A DNA stretch of 64,000 nucleotides from positions 310,001 to 374,000 of the forward strand of contig JAENYZ010000004.1 in assembly GCA_016841525.1 (NCBI GenBank). The letters run 5' to 3'. Origin of the DNA: Anaerolineaceae bacterium (lineage in GTDB: Bacteria; Chloroflexota; Anaerolineae; Anaerolineales; Anaerolineaceae). The notes beneath the pieces were generated by a model that saw only the letters and a program-made list of their open reading frames with translations, ran no database searches and was not told where the DNA came from. A program made the position numbers and the translations under genes. Each line of letters opens with the position of its first letter. Within the stretch, counting starts at the first letter, position 1. Shown here in pieces: positions 29,143 through 37,773 of this stretch.

Positions 29143-29250
29143 ATGTATTATGTGAAAGATATTTCACCCGCAGGTACTGGGTCCAACAGTCATCTCCATT
29201 TTGGTGAGTTTGCAAAACTTACCATAGAAAGAACACAGAAATTGGTTTAG
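29143..29250 (+). CDS. Very small ORF (32-35 residues), uncertain
   Basis: AAAGGAG lies at 29136-29142. An ATG follows at once (29143) and an in-frame GTG lies at 29152 with a better 9-base spacing. The peptide reads VKDISPAGTGSNSHLHFGEF onward and is polar. The well-formed ribosome site is the main support, and chance is possible. Confidence 0.25.
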   Translation: MYYVKDISPAGTGSNSHLHFGEFAKLTIERTQKLV

Positions 29251-29371
29251 CAAAATGATATTAAATACATGAAGTTGACAGATCGCCAGTTTTACCTGAA
29301 CCATCAGGTCAATAAAAAGACAGGCTGTTAATTTCAATAGGTTAAGTTAAAAAAAATAAAAGAGGACAATT
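29251..29371. other. Leader region of the four-helix membrane protein
   Basis: This stretch contains a small hairpin (ACCTGA-ACCA-TCAGGT, 29294-29309) and a 20-codon ORF without a ribosome site. Nothing else is recognised. Confidence 0.3.
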
Positions 29372-29755
29372 ATGAAATTTAAAACAATGATGGTCATCAA
29401 AGCAGTTGTTTGTTTGGTGATGGGTTCATGGCTGATGTTCTTTTACAATAGTATTGCGAACTTGCTTGGCGCATTTTCATTGACCAACGCTTTATCGTTG
29501 TTCCATGCCCAGGAGTATGCTGGTGCAATGTTTGGGATCATGCTCATTACATGGTTTGGAAGAAATGCAGTGGAATCTGATCTGAGACGTGGGATCATTT
29601 GGGGACTGACCATATATGATGCAATTGGCTTTGTAATCTCAGTGATCGCAACCCTCAATGGTTTGTTTAACTTCCTCGGATGGTCTATTGCTGCACTTTA
29701 CCTGTTCCTGACATTGGGCTTTGGATACTTCCTTATCAAACCGCCAAAACCTTAG
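29372..29755 (+). CDS. Small four-helix membrane protein, unknown function
   Basis: The 127-residue protein is almost entirely membrane-embedded. Helices lie at about 6-27 (MVIKAVVCLVMGSWLMFFYN), 46-64, 72-95 (GIIWGLTIYDAIGFVISVIATL) and 100-122. The ribosome site is agagga. It resembles small DoxX-like or DUF-type membrane proteins only in general layout. The neighbouring SARP regulator on the other strand may control it. Confidence 0.7.
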   Translation: MKFKTMMVIKAVVCLVMGSWLMFFYNSIANLLGAFSLTNALSLFHAQEYAGAMFGIMLITWFGRNAVESDLRRGIIWGLTIYDAIGFVISVIATLNGLFNFLGWSIAALYLFLTLGFGYFLIKPPKP

Positions 29756-29797
29756 GCAAAAGGCTGAATAAAATTTCCAAACAGGGGATATATCTAC

Positions 29798-29832
29798 ATC
29801 AGCAATCCCTCTTTAAGGGGGGGATTGCTGAT
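29798..29832. terminator. 12-bp hairpin after the four-helix membrane protein gene
   Basis: ATCAGCAATCCC (29798-29809) pairs perfectly with GGGATTGCTGAT (29821-29832). No real T tract follows (tcttgc), so termination is likely but not certain. Confidence 0.5.
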
Positions 29833-29904
29833 TCTTGCAGCAGTAAACAACTTGATGAATCCAATCAGATCCTCCCTCGATGGGGAAGTTCACCGATCCA
29901 AAAC

Positions 29905-30056
29905 CAAGGTATTAGGAAACCAGGTATCAGATGATTGGGTTTTCATCATTTGCGTACTTCGGATTTTCCAGTGCTAATGTGAAATTTTGATTTAAATCCT
30001 AAAACCTAATACCTGATAACTAATTCCAAGTATCCAATACCTAATAACTGATTTCC
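29905..30056. repeat. Intergenic heptad-repeat array, inverted arms (locus E)
   Basis: The G-rich arm (29905-29935) reads AAGGTAT, TAGGAAA, CCAGGTA. After about 60 bases the C-rich arm (29996-30056) reads CCTAAAA, CCTAATA, CCTGATA, ACTAATT, CCAAGTA, TCCAATA, CCTAATA, ACTGATT with exact 7-base period. This is the cleanest heptad array in the window. Confidence 0.75.
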
Positions 30057-30082
30057 CACTCACTATTTACTTAAATGAACAA

Positions 30083-30155
<73 letters not shown>

Positions 30156-30266
30156 ATTTGAAAAGTCATTATAGCACATTAAAAATGAAAATTTAAGCAA
30201 ATTTTGCCAAAATTAGTGCGTATTCTTCGAAGATTATCAGAATAAAATTAATGTTCTTCCCAATAA

Positions 30267-30295
30267 TTGACTTTGCTCCATGCGGGTGCTACAAT
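30267..30295 (+). promoter_or_regulatory. Strong promoter upstream of a candidate small RNA
   Basis: TTGACT (30267-30272), 17 bp, TACAAT (30290-30295), with an extended -10 TG one base upstream. No ORF starts within 240 bases downstream. Confidence 0.6.
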
Positions 30296-30302
30296 CCCAT
30301 AC

Positions 30303-30419
30303 TGAAGTTTGAAAGGTTTTCGGCCGATTTCGGCCACTGGTAAGATTTTGGAATTATTGACTGATTTTATAGACAGCAGTATTTCGCCCTGACTGGCCAG
30401 AAAGCCGCAGGGCGTTTTT
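30303..30419 (+). ncRNA. Candidate small RNA or rnj leader with intrinsic terminator
   Basis: The unit begins about 7 bases after the strong -10 and ends with a hairpin and T5 (CGCCCTG 30385-30391 pairs with CAGGGCG 30408-30414, with an inner GGC/GCC). An internal hairpin (GGCCG-attt-CGGCC) lies near 30323-30337. There is no start codon with a ribosome site. It matches no RNA family I know. It may be a free RNA of about 117 nt or an attenuator for rnj, which starts 124 bases downstream and has its own possible, weaker promoter (TTGACT at 30451). Confidence 0.45.
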
Positions 30420-30542
30420 AATTAATAAACCGATCGCATTTCAGATTAAATTGACTTTCAATGGGAATAACCCATTTAAGAATTTTGAAATTAATTAACT
30501 ATAAATTATTAGTGTACATAGGAGTACAAAAGGAAATATAGA

Positions 30543-32189
30543 ATGAGTGACAAAAAAATATTAAGAATTATCCCAATCGGGGGCTTAGGCGAAGTTGGGA
30601 AGAATATGACCCTGTATGAGTATAAGAACGATATCTTGATCGTTGATGCAGGCATTATGTTCCCAGAAAACGACATGATCGGTATTGACTACATCATCCC
30701 CGATTTCGAACATTATCTAAAAGACAAAAAGGACAAGGTGCGCGGCATCATCTTTACGCATGGTCATGAGGACCACATTGGTGCGATCCACCATTTGCTG
30801 GAACACATCAATGCACCAATTTACGCAACACCCCTTACCCGCGGCTTGATTGAGGTCAAACTCAACCGTTATGGCTTGTCCGGTAAAGCGGACTTACGAA
30901 CGATTAATGCGGGCGACCAGGTTCAAATCGGGTCTTTCCATGTGGACTTTTTCCACGTATGCCATTCCATCCCGGATGGAGTCGGCTTGGGAATTGACTC
31001 CCCGGCAGGGCTCGTGGTGCATACCGGCGATTATAAATTTGATAACACACCGGTAGACAACCGCCCAACAGATTACGGCAAATTAGCGGAGCTTTCAGAG
31101 CGCGGTGTAATGGCTTTAATCTCCGATTCCACCAATGCCACAGAGCCAGGTTGGACCCCATCAGAACGGATCATTGACGATGGTTTTGACCAGGTCTTTG
31201 AAAATGCTGAAGGCCGTGTACTGGTTGCCACCTTTGCCTCTTTGATCTCACGTATGCAGCAGGTTGTGAACGCAGCAGAAAGACACGGGAGGAAAATTGC
31301 CTTCACTGGCAGGAGCATGGTGGACAATATGAAAATGGCTCGCGAGCTGGGCTATGTTGATTTCCCAGAGCGGATGGTGGTATCCCTTGAAAAATCCCTT
31401 TCAATGCCTGACAACCAGGTTGCGATCATGGCTACGGGCTCACAGGGCGAACCCAGGTCGATTATGGGGCGCCTGGCACGTGGGACCAACCGCAAGTTTG
31501 ATGTGCGCGAAGGCGATACAATTGTGTTCTCCTCATATCCCATCCCCGGGAATGAAGAACCCGTGTACGAAACCATCAATCAGCTTTTCCGCAAGGGTGC
31601 AAATGTGATTTACGAATCTATTGCACCAGTACACGTTTCCGGACACGCCAGCCAGGAAGAAATCAAGCTTTTGTATCATATCGTCAGGCCTAAATATGCA
31701 ATTCCTGGACACGGCGAACTGCGCATGTTGAAACAGCACGCAAAGCTCGCTGAAGAAGCAGGTATTCCAAAAGAGAATATTGCTGTCGTTGAGAATGGGC
31801 AAATCATTGAATTTGTTGATGGTGAAATGCGGCTTGGGGAGCGAATCCCTGGAGACTATATCTTCGTGGACGGCACAGGCGTTGGGGATGTTGACCGCAG
31901 CATCGTCGGCGAACGTGAATCCCTTGGACGTGACGGCGTTCTGGTTGTCAATGTAAGCGTTGACAGGAATAACGGTCAATTAATTGGCAATCCAGAAGTT
32001 CTTTCACGCGGTTTCATGCTGCCTGAAGAAATGGACGAAATGATGGGTGAACTTCAAAAACGGGTAAGACAAGCTGTTCAGAACAGCAATGGCAATCTGG
32101 AAAGGGATATCCTTCGATCGCTTAAATCCTACCTGTACCAGGAGATCAACCGTAATCCATTCATTTTTGTGATGATCAACCAGAATTAA
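30543..32189 (+). CDS. rnj: Ribonuclease J
   Basis: The 548-residue metallo-beta-lactamase/beta-CASP ribonuclease has both endo- and 5' exonuclease activity in mRNA and rRNA processing. The zinc site is FTHGHEDHIGAI (HxHxDH), with later ligands in HVCHSIPDGVG and HTGDYKFD. The beta-CASP part carries ATGSQGEPRSIMGRLA, and VSGHASQEEIKLLYHIVRPKY holds a further ligand His. The C-terminal RNase J domain is complete. The ribosome site is aaagga. A perfect terminator follows. Confidence 0.96.
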   Translation: MSDKKILRIIPIGGLGEVGKNMTLYEYKNDILIVDAGIMFPENDMIGIDYIIPDFEHYLKDKKDKVRGIIFTHGHEDHIGAIHHLLEHINAPIYATPLTRGLIEVKLNRYGLSGKADLRTINAGDQVQIGSFHVDFFHVCHSIPDGVGLGIDSPAGLVVHTGDYKFDNTPVDNRPTDYGKLAELSERGVMALISDSTNATEPGWTPSERIIDDGFDQVFENAEGRVLVATFASLISRMQQVVNAAERHGRKIAFTGRSMVDNMKMARELGYVDFPERMVVSLEKSLSMPDNQVAIMATGSQGEPRSIMGRLARGTNRKFDVREGDTIVFSSYPIPGNEEPVYETINQLFRKGANVIYESIAPVHVSGHASQEEIKLLYHIVRPKYAIPGHGELRMLKQHAKLAEEAGIPKENIAVVENGQIIEFVDGEMRLGERIPGDYIFVDGTGVGDVDRSIVGERESLGRDGVLVVNVSVDRNNGQLIGNPEVLSRGFMLPEEMDEMMGELQKRVRQAVQNSNGNLERDILRSLKSYLYQEINRNPFIFVMINQN

Positions 32190-32207
32190 ACAAGCGAAAC
32201 AAAATTT

Positions 32208-32237
32208 AAGCGAAGTGGTCAGACACTTCGCTTTTTT
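32208..32237 (+). terminator. Rho-independent terminator after rnj
   Basis: AAGCGAAGTG pairs perfectly with CACTTCGCTT around a 6-base loop, followed by a run of T. Confidence 0.9.
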
Positions 32238-32390
32238 GTTTAAAAATTCCAAAAAAGATTGTATCAGAAATATTAAATTCTATTATTGCCAGATATGGCG
32301 TTACCTCGGTCATTCAACAATCAAAACTTGGGGAAATCAAGTGCAATTTTTAACATTCTTAAAAAACGTTGGTTTTTAAGGCTAAGCCCT

Positions 32391-32417
32391 TTGCTCAAAT
32401 TTTCTGCATGCTATAAT
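32391..32417 (+). promoter_or_regulatory. Candidate extended -10 promoter for dnaE
   Basis: TGCTATAAT (32409-32417) is an extended -10 with a perfect TATAAT. The upstream TTGCTC (32391-32396) is only 15 bp away, so the extended -10 probably carries the activity. Confidence 0.5.
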
Positions 32418-32490
32418 ACATTATGCAAATGCGTCCTGTCACTAATAATAGGGCGCAATTTTTAACCGGTACACGAAAAAAATTATCAAT

Positions 32491-35400
32491 ATGTCATTTG
32501 TTCATCTTCACGTCCACTCAACCTATTCCATCTTAGATGGTTTTAGCAAGATTAAACCACTGGTTGCGCGCGCTAAAGAATTGGGCATGCCTGCAGTGGC
32601 TTTGACAGATCACGGCACCATGTTTGGTACAGTGGAATTCTTTAATGCAGCAGTGGCTGCCGGGATTAAGCCAATTATCGGTCTGGAGACCTATCTGGCA
32701 CCTCGAAAAATGACAGATCGTGAGCCGCACCGCGATAAACGAGCAGCGCATTTGCTCCTCCTGGCAGAGAACATGACCGGTTATCAAAATCTGTTAAAGA
32801 TCGCCTCAGCATCACAGCTTGAAGGCTTTTATTATCGCCCAAGGATCGACCTTGACTTTCTCAAGCAGCACAACGAAGGCTTGATTGCGACATCAGGCTG
32901 TCTTTCCGGGCAAATTCCACGCGCACTCTATAATAATGACCAGGAGCGAGCAGAGAAATATCTACGCTGGTACCTGGATGTTTTCGGGCGGGACCGATTC
33001 TTTATTGAGCTGCAGTCACATAACATCAAAGGCATGGCACAGCTCAATCAGCGCCTGGTCAACCTTGGCAAGGACCATAATGTTCAGTTTGTGGCTTCCA
33101 ATGATGTGCATTACATCAACAAAGAGGATGCCAGGCTCCAGGATATCCTATTGGCGATCCAAACGGGCAGCCTCCTGGCAGACCCGGATCGCATGCGCAT
33201 GGATGATGACAGTTATTACCTGCGCACGCCTGAGGAGATGCAATCTCTGTTCGGCAGCATACCAGGGGCTATTGAAAATTCCTTAAAGATTGCAGAAAGA
33301 TGCAATGTTGATCTGACCCCAACAGGGTATCATTTGCCCTTGTTCACCGTACCGCAGGAATTTACAACACAATCCTACTTGCGGCATCTTTGTGAAGCAG
33401 GTTTAGAGCGCATTTACGGCGAAAGCGTAAAGGAAGCACAAATCCAGGAACGCCTTGATTATGAGCTGGATGTTATCCATGACATGGGATTTGACGCTTA
33501 CTTCCTGATTGTTTGGGATTTATGCCAGCACGCAAAGGAGCGGGGCATTTGGTACAACGCTCGCGGTTCAGCCGCCGGCTCACTGGTGGCTTATGCCCTG
33601 GATATCAACCTGATTGACCCCCTTGAACACGATTTATTGTTTGAGCGTTTCCTTCAAAAGGGACGTGTTAACATGCCTGATATTGACCTGGACTTCCAGG
33701 ATGACCGCCGGGCAGAAATGATGCAGTATTGTGCAGAAAAATACGGTGAGGATAAGGTCGCCCAGATCATCACCTTTGGCACGATGGGCGCTCGCGCTGC
33801 CATACGGGATGTAGGTAGGGTAATGGATATCCCAATAGCGGAGGTGGACCGAGTTGCGAAGCTGATTCCGGCAATACCAGGAAGACCCGTCACCATTGCA
33901 GAAGTGCTGGCTGAGTCAGAAGAACTTCAGCAAATGTATAATTCTGCACCTTATTATCGAGAATTGATCGATACAGCCAGCAAAATGGAAGGCACCGTTC
34001 GGAATGCCGGTACCCATGCGGCGGGAGTGATCATTACCGATAAACCCATCGTTGAATATACACCCCTGCATCGCCCCACAAACCAATCCGATGACAACCC
34101 GGTCAACACAGTCACACAGTATGAAATGGCAATTGTTGATCACCTTGGCTTGCTCAAAGTGGACTTCTTGGGCTTGACAACATTAACCGTCATGTCCCGT
34201 GCCTGTGACCTGATTAAAGCAAGACACGGCAAAGAATATGATTTACGCTCGATCCCCATCGATGACCCGGCAGTTTTTGACTTTATCAGCCAGGGGCATA
34301 CCACCGGCATGTTCCAGCTGGAAGGCACGGGGATGACCCGTTACATCACTGAGATGAAACCGCGTGAGCTGGCACATGTGATCGCCATGATCGCACTCTA
34401 CCGCCCCGGCCCAATGCAATTCATCCCGGACTACATCGATTGTTTGCATAAGAAGAAGAAACCTAAATATCCTCATCCCTTACTGGAACCCATTTTCAAA
34501 GACACCTTTGGCATCCCAATTTACCAGGAGCAGATCATGCAGGCTGCGATGCAGCTGGCTGGGTATGAGGCAAGCGAAGCGGATAGCTTACGAAAAGCGA
34601 TTGCCAAGAAAAAAGAAAAAGCATTACAGGAACACCGAACGAAATTCATCGAAGGCGCAAAAGCCCACAGCCAGGTGAAAGAGAAGGATGCCGCCTTAAT
34701 TTTTGACGACTGGGAAGAATTTGCCCGTTACGGCTTCAATAAAAGCCACGCAGCAGATTATGGTGTCATTGCCGTCCAGACGGGATATCTAAAATACCAC
34801 TATCCCGTTGAATACATGACGGCTTTACTCTCCGCCTGGAAGAACGACACCGACAAGGTTGCAACCTATGTAGCAGATTGTCGATCTCTGGGCATTGAGG
34901 TATTACCGCCGGATGTCAACAAGAGTGGCTATGATTTCAGCATCGAGGACCGCGAAGATAAGCCCCCTGCTATTCGGTTTGGCATGGGCGCCGTCAAGAA
35001 TGTGGGAGAAAATCCGGTCAGTCTGATCCTTGAAGCACGCCAGGAGGGACCTTTCGCAGATCTCACCGATTTTGCACACCGGGTGGACCTGCAGCAAGTG
35101 GGCAGGCGAGCTCTGGAATGTTTGATCAAGGTTGGCAGTTTGGATCGCTTTGGCCCACGCCTTGTGCTGCTTCAGGAATTGGAAAGAATTATTGCCGTCA
35201 GCAGCAGCTTCTTCCGTGCTAAAGAAGCCGGGCAAATGATGTTATTTGATGCTTCAGATGCCATCAATGACAGCATCATTCTGCCCCCCACAGCTTATAC
35301 CGATAAACGTGAAGAGCTTAACTGGGAACGCGAATTAATCGGGCTTTATGTTTCTGATCATCCCCTCAGCCCATACCAGAAGATACTCAAAGAAAAAGTA

Positions 35401-36351
35401 ACCCACTTTTCCCACCAACTTGCAGAGACTGCCGACAAAGAGAAGGTGGTTGTTGCTGGAATGGTCGATCACTATCGCCAACACATGACCAAAAAGGGCA
35501 ATCACATGGGTTTTGTGACCCTGGAAGATCTTTATGGCAGGGTTGACCTGGTCATTTTCCCCAGCGTTTGGGAGCAGGTTTACCACCTGGTTGAGATCGA
35601 TAAAGTCCTTCAAGCTGAAGGGCGTATTGATGCCTCACGGGGTGACCCAAAGGTGATTGTTGATACATTAAAACGCGTCACGCAGGAGGAGCTGCGTTCT
35701 GGCAGCAGTGGATTCGGAAAGAAAAATGAAGAAACACCTCTCACAACAGATGAAGATGAATTATTGGAGGATTTTCTCCCGGATTTACCTTTTGATGAAG
35801 ATCTTACCGATGCCTTTGAACCTGAGGATCCTGGGGATTCTGAAGATGAACTATCAGAAAAAGACGAAGATCCTGAGAATATAACCTTAATAGAATCACA
35901 GCCAGAAGATAATCCTGAACCACCAATTAACGATGATCAAGCACCAGTCGATGGCAAGGGACTTGAACCGTCTGAGACCAGGGATTTGTCCGAACAAAGG
36001 CCAGGGTTCTCTACACCTAAACGACAAAATCTGAGAGGTGCTTACCACCTGTACAGTCCATCGCTTGCAAAGGCAGAGCCTTTGCCACACCCGGATCAAA
36101 AACCACGCTGCATCTACATCACCCTGAATTCATGCGGTGACAAGAATACGGATGTACGTCGATTACGCTTGTTGCACGACATTCTGGTCTCACGCCCAGG
36201 CAGGGATGCCTTTGCCTTCCGAGTGTGTGAAAATGGCTGTAAATACGAGATCGACTTTCCAAATGTCACAACGGGCTTAACCGAGCCTTTGATCCAGAAG
36301 TTGGAGGGATTAATGGGGGCGAACAATATTCAAATCACCCAGTTGACCTGA
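32491..36351 (+). CDS. dnaE: DNA polymerase III subunit alpha
   Basis: This is the replicative polymerase, 1286 residues long. The PHP domain opens the protein (HLHVHSTYSILDGFSKI). The catalytic palm shows MPDIDLDFQDDRR (about 395-407), and GTMGARAAIRDVGRV and HAADYGVIAVQT are also conserved. An OB fold lies near 1010-1050 (VVVAGMVDHYRQHM, GRVDLVIFPSVWEQV). It is longer than usual because an acidic, low-complexity stretch of about 120 residues (about 1070-1190) separates the OB fold from the C-terminal domain. PHP metal ligands look intact, so proofreading by PHP is possible. The ribosome site is weak. Confidence 0.96.
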   Translation: MSFVHLHVHSTYSILDGFSKIKPLVARAKELGMPAVALTDHGTMFGTVEFFNAAVAAGIKPIIGLETYLAPRKMTDREPHRDKRAAHLLLLAENMTGYQNLLKIASASQLEGFYYRPRIDLDFLKQHNEGLIATSGCLSGQIPRALYNNDQERAEKYLRWYLDVFGRDRFFIELQSHNIKGMAQLNQRLVNLGKDHNVQFVASNDVHYINKEDARLQDILLAIQTGSLLADPDRMRMDDDSYYLRTPEEMQSLFGSIPGAIENSLKIAERCNVDLTPTGYHLPLFTVPQEFTTQSYLRHLCEAGLERIYGESVKEAQIQERLDYELDVIHDMGFDAYFLIVWDLCQHAKERGIWYNARGSAAGSLVAYALDINLIDPLEHDLLFERFLQKGRVNMPDIDLDFQDDRRAEMMQYCAEKYGEDKVAQIITFGTMGARAAIRDVGRVMDIPIAEVDRVAKLIPAIPGRPVTIAEVLAESEELQQMYNSAPYYRELIDTASKMEGTVRNAGTHAAGVIITDKPIVEYTPLHRPTNQSDDNPVNTVTQYEMAIVDHLGLLKVDFLGLTTLTVMSRACDLIKARHGKEYDLRSIPIDDPAVFDFISQGHTTGMFQLEGTGMTRYITEMKPRELAHVIAMIALYRPGPMQFIPDYIDCLHKKKKPKYPHPLLEPIFKDTFGIPIYQEQIMQAAMQLAGYEASEADSLRKAIAKKKEKALQEHRTKFIEGAKAHSQVKEKDAALIFDDWEEFARYGFNKSHAADYGVIAVQTGYLKYHYPVEYMTALLSAWKNDTDKVATYVADCRSLGIEVLPPDVNKSGYDFSIEDREDKPPAIRFGMGAVKNVGENPVSLILEARQEGPFADLTDFAHRVDLQQVGRRALECLIKVGSLDRFGPRLVLLQELERIIAVSSSFFRAKEAGQMMLFDASDAINDSIILPPTAYTDKREELNWERELIGLYVSDHPLSPYQKILKEKVTHFSHQLAETADKEKVVVAGMVDHYRQHMTKKGNHMGFVTLEDLYGRVDLVIFPSVWEQVYHLVEIDKVLQAEGRIDASRGDPKVIVDTLKRVTQEELRSGSSGFGKKNEETPLTTDEDELLEDFLPDLPFDEDLTDAFEPEDPGDSEDELSEKDEDPENITLIESQPEDNPEPPINDDQAPVDGKGLEPSETRDLSEQRPGFSTPKRQNLRGAYHLYSPSLAKAEPLPHPDQKPRCIYITLNSCGDKNTDVRRLRLLHDILVSRPGRDAFAFRVCENGCKYEIDFPNVTTGLTEPLIQKLEGLMGANNIQITQLT

Positions 36352-36488
36352 GCGATTGCACATCCGGTCAATTTCTTTGACAATCAGCATAAAATTAAGC
36401 TCATAAAAGGATATTTTGCATTGATTAACAAAATGCATGCTCATTCGGGTAAAATCTGAAGTATCGAATCAACTTTGAATGGAAACTT

Positions 36489-37028
36489 ATGTCACGTATA
36501 CATATGGATATAAACCCGGTTTCTCATATTACCGTGGATGCCATTGGGCAGCCCGGCGAGCGTGTGTTTTATCTCCAGGGAGAGAATCCTGACCAGGTGG
36601 TCACATTGCTGGTCGAAAAATTTCAGATTCAAACACTCGCCCTGGCTGTTGAAAACATCATGTCGGAGCTTCGTGAGAAATCACCCGATTTACCCGAGGC
36701 ATCGCCGGACTATGTGGAAGAGAATATGACTCTTGCGCCGCCATTAGACCCATTATTCCGGGTTGGCGAATTAAGCTTGGGGTATGACCCTTCCCAGGAT
36801 TTGCTGATCTTGATCGCCAAAAAAGTGCCCCTGGAGATATCAGATTTGGATCCAGACCAATTAAGCGAGGTTCGGTTCTGGTGTACCCGATCGCAGTTGT
36901 GGGCTATGGCTCGCTGGTCCATCGAACTTGCCAGCCGAGGGCGCCCGGTTTGGCCGTCAACTGGTGAGCCCATTCTTCCTCCCGGGGAATTTTCACCCAA
37001 AAATAACGGCCACAAAACCACCCCCTGA
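36489..37028 (+). CDS. DUF3090 family protein
   Basis: The 179-residue protein matches the DUF3090/TIGR03847 pattern known from actinobacteria: an opening like VDAIGQPGERVFYLQGE, a central EENMTLAPPLDPLFRVGELSLGYD, and an end at SRGRPVWPSTGEPILPPGEF. In actinobacterial members, from memory, the C-terminal part has CPxCGxPxDPxGHxCP. Here the cysteines are replaced (WPSTG, FSPK), so any zinc site is lost. The SCO1664-family gene follows after 11 bases, the same order as in actinobacteria. Function is unknown. Confidence 0.82.
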   Translation: MSRIHMDINPVSHITVDAIGQPGERVFYLQGENPDQVVTLLVEKFQIQTLALAVENIMSELREKSPDLPEASPDYVEENMTLAPPLDPLFRVGELSLGYDPSQDLLILIAKKVPLEISDLDPDQLSEVRFWCTRSQLWAMARWSIELASRGRPVWPSTGEPILPPGEFSPKNNGHKTTP

Positions 37029-37039
37029 AAGAAAAAAGC

Positions 37040-37762
37040 ATGGACAAAGATTTAACCCTTGCCGCCCTGCGTGAGGGAGAAATGCGCCTTGAAGGGCAGT
37101 TTGTTTATGGTTCAAACTATACCTTCCTGGCAATCTGTACCTTTGCAGAACTGAAAATCAAGGCGGTTTATAAACCAATGCAGGGGGAACGACCGCTGTG
37201 GGATTTTCCACCAAATACATTGGCGCGGCGTGAGGCGGCTGCCTACAACCTCAGTGAGGCATTAGGATGGAACCTCGTACCGCCAACCGTTTTTCGATTG
37301 AGAGGGGCACCCATGGGTCCTGGTTCGGTTCAATATTTTATTGATCATGACCCAAACAAGCATTACTTGACATTTGAGCAAAAGGAAAAAGAACCATTCC
37401 AAAAGGCGGCGGCATTTGACCTGATCATCAATAACGCCGATCGCAAAGGGGGGCATTTTTTATTGGACGACCAAGGAAAACTATGGCTGATTGATCACGG
37501 CATCAGCTTTCATGTAGAAGATAAACTGCGAACCGTTCTTTGGGACTACGCAGGTCAGGAAATTCCACAAAAGATCTTGGAAGATGTTCATGCAATAATC
37601 CGCTCCTTATCCCCAGAAAATAAATTGTATCAAACCTTGCAGCCGCATTTACTGGCGCAAGAGATTCAAGCGCTCAAAACTAGGTCTGAGGAACTTGTAA
37701 AAAACGGCGTTTTCCCTTTGCCGCCTGAAGAACGGCGAGCCTATCCCTGGCCCTTGGTATAA
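37040..37762 (+). CDS. SCO1664-family protein, PI3/4-kinase-like fold
   Basis: The 240-residue protein matches the SCO1664 family (TIGR03843). The N-terminal nucleotide-binding part includes IKAVYKPMQGERPLWDFP with the likely ATP-binding Lys, and LARREAAAYNLSEALGW. The catalytic and metal part is INNADRKGGHFLLD and LWLIDHGISFH, analogous to the DRxxxN and DxG motifs of PI3/4-kinase-like enzymes. The substrate is unknown. In actinobacteria it sits with DUF3090 and often near mshC, but no mycothiol gene is seen here. hutI follows after 11 bases. Confidence 0.85.
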   Translation: MDKDLTLAALREGEMRLEGQFVYGSNYTFLAICTFAELKIKAVYKPMQGERPLWDFPPNTLARREAAAYNLSEALGWNLVPPTVFRLRGAPMGPGSVQYFIDHDPNKHYLTFEQKEKEPFQKAAAFDLIINNADRKGGHFLLDDQGKLWLIDHGISFHVEDKLRTVLWDYAGQEIPQKILEDVHAIIRSLSPENKLYQTLQPHLLAQEIQALKTRSEELVKNGVFPLPPEERRAYPWPLV

Positions 37763-37773
37763 TTGGTGAACGC

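Noticed and set aside
29996-30056. CRISPR array at the heptad repeats
   Set aside because: The units are 7 bases with no spacers, and there are no cas genes.
31533-31979. 148-residue ORF on minus within rnj
   Set aside because: It is a shadow of the RNase J beta-CASP region.
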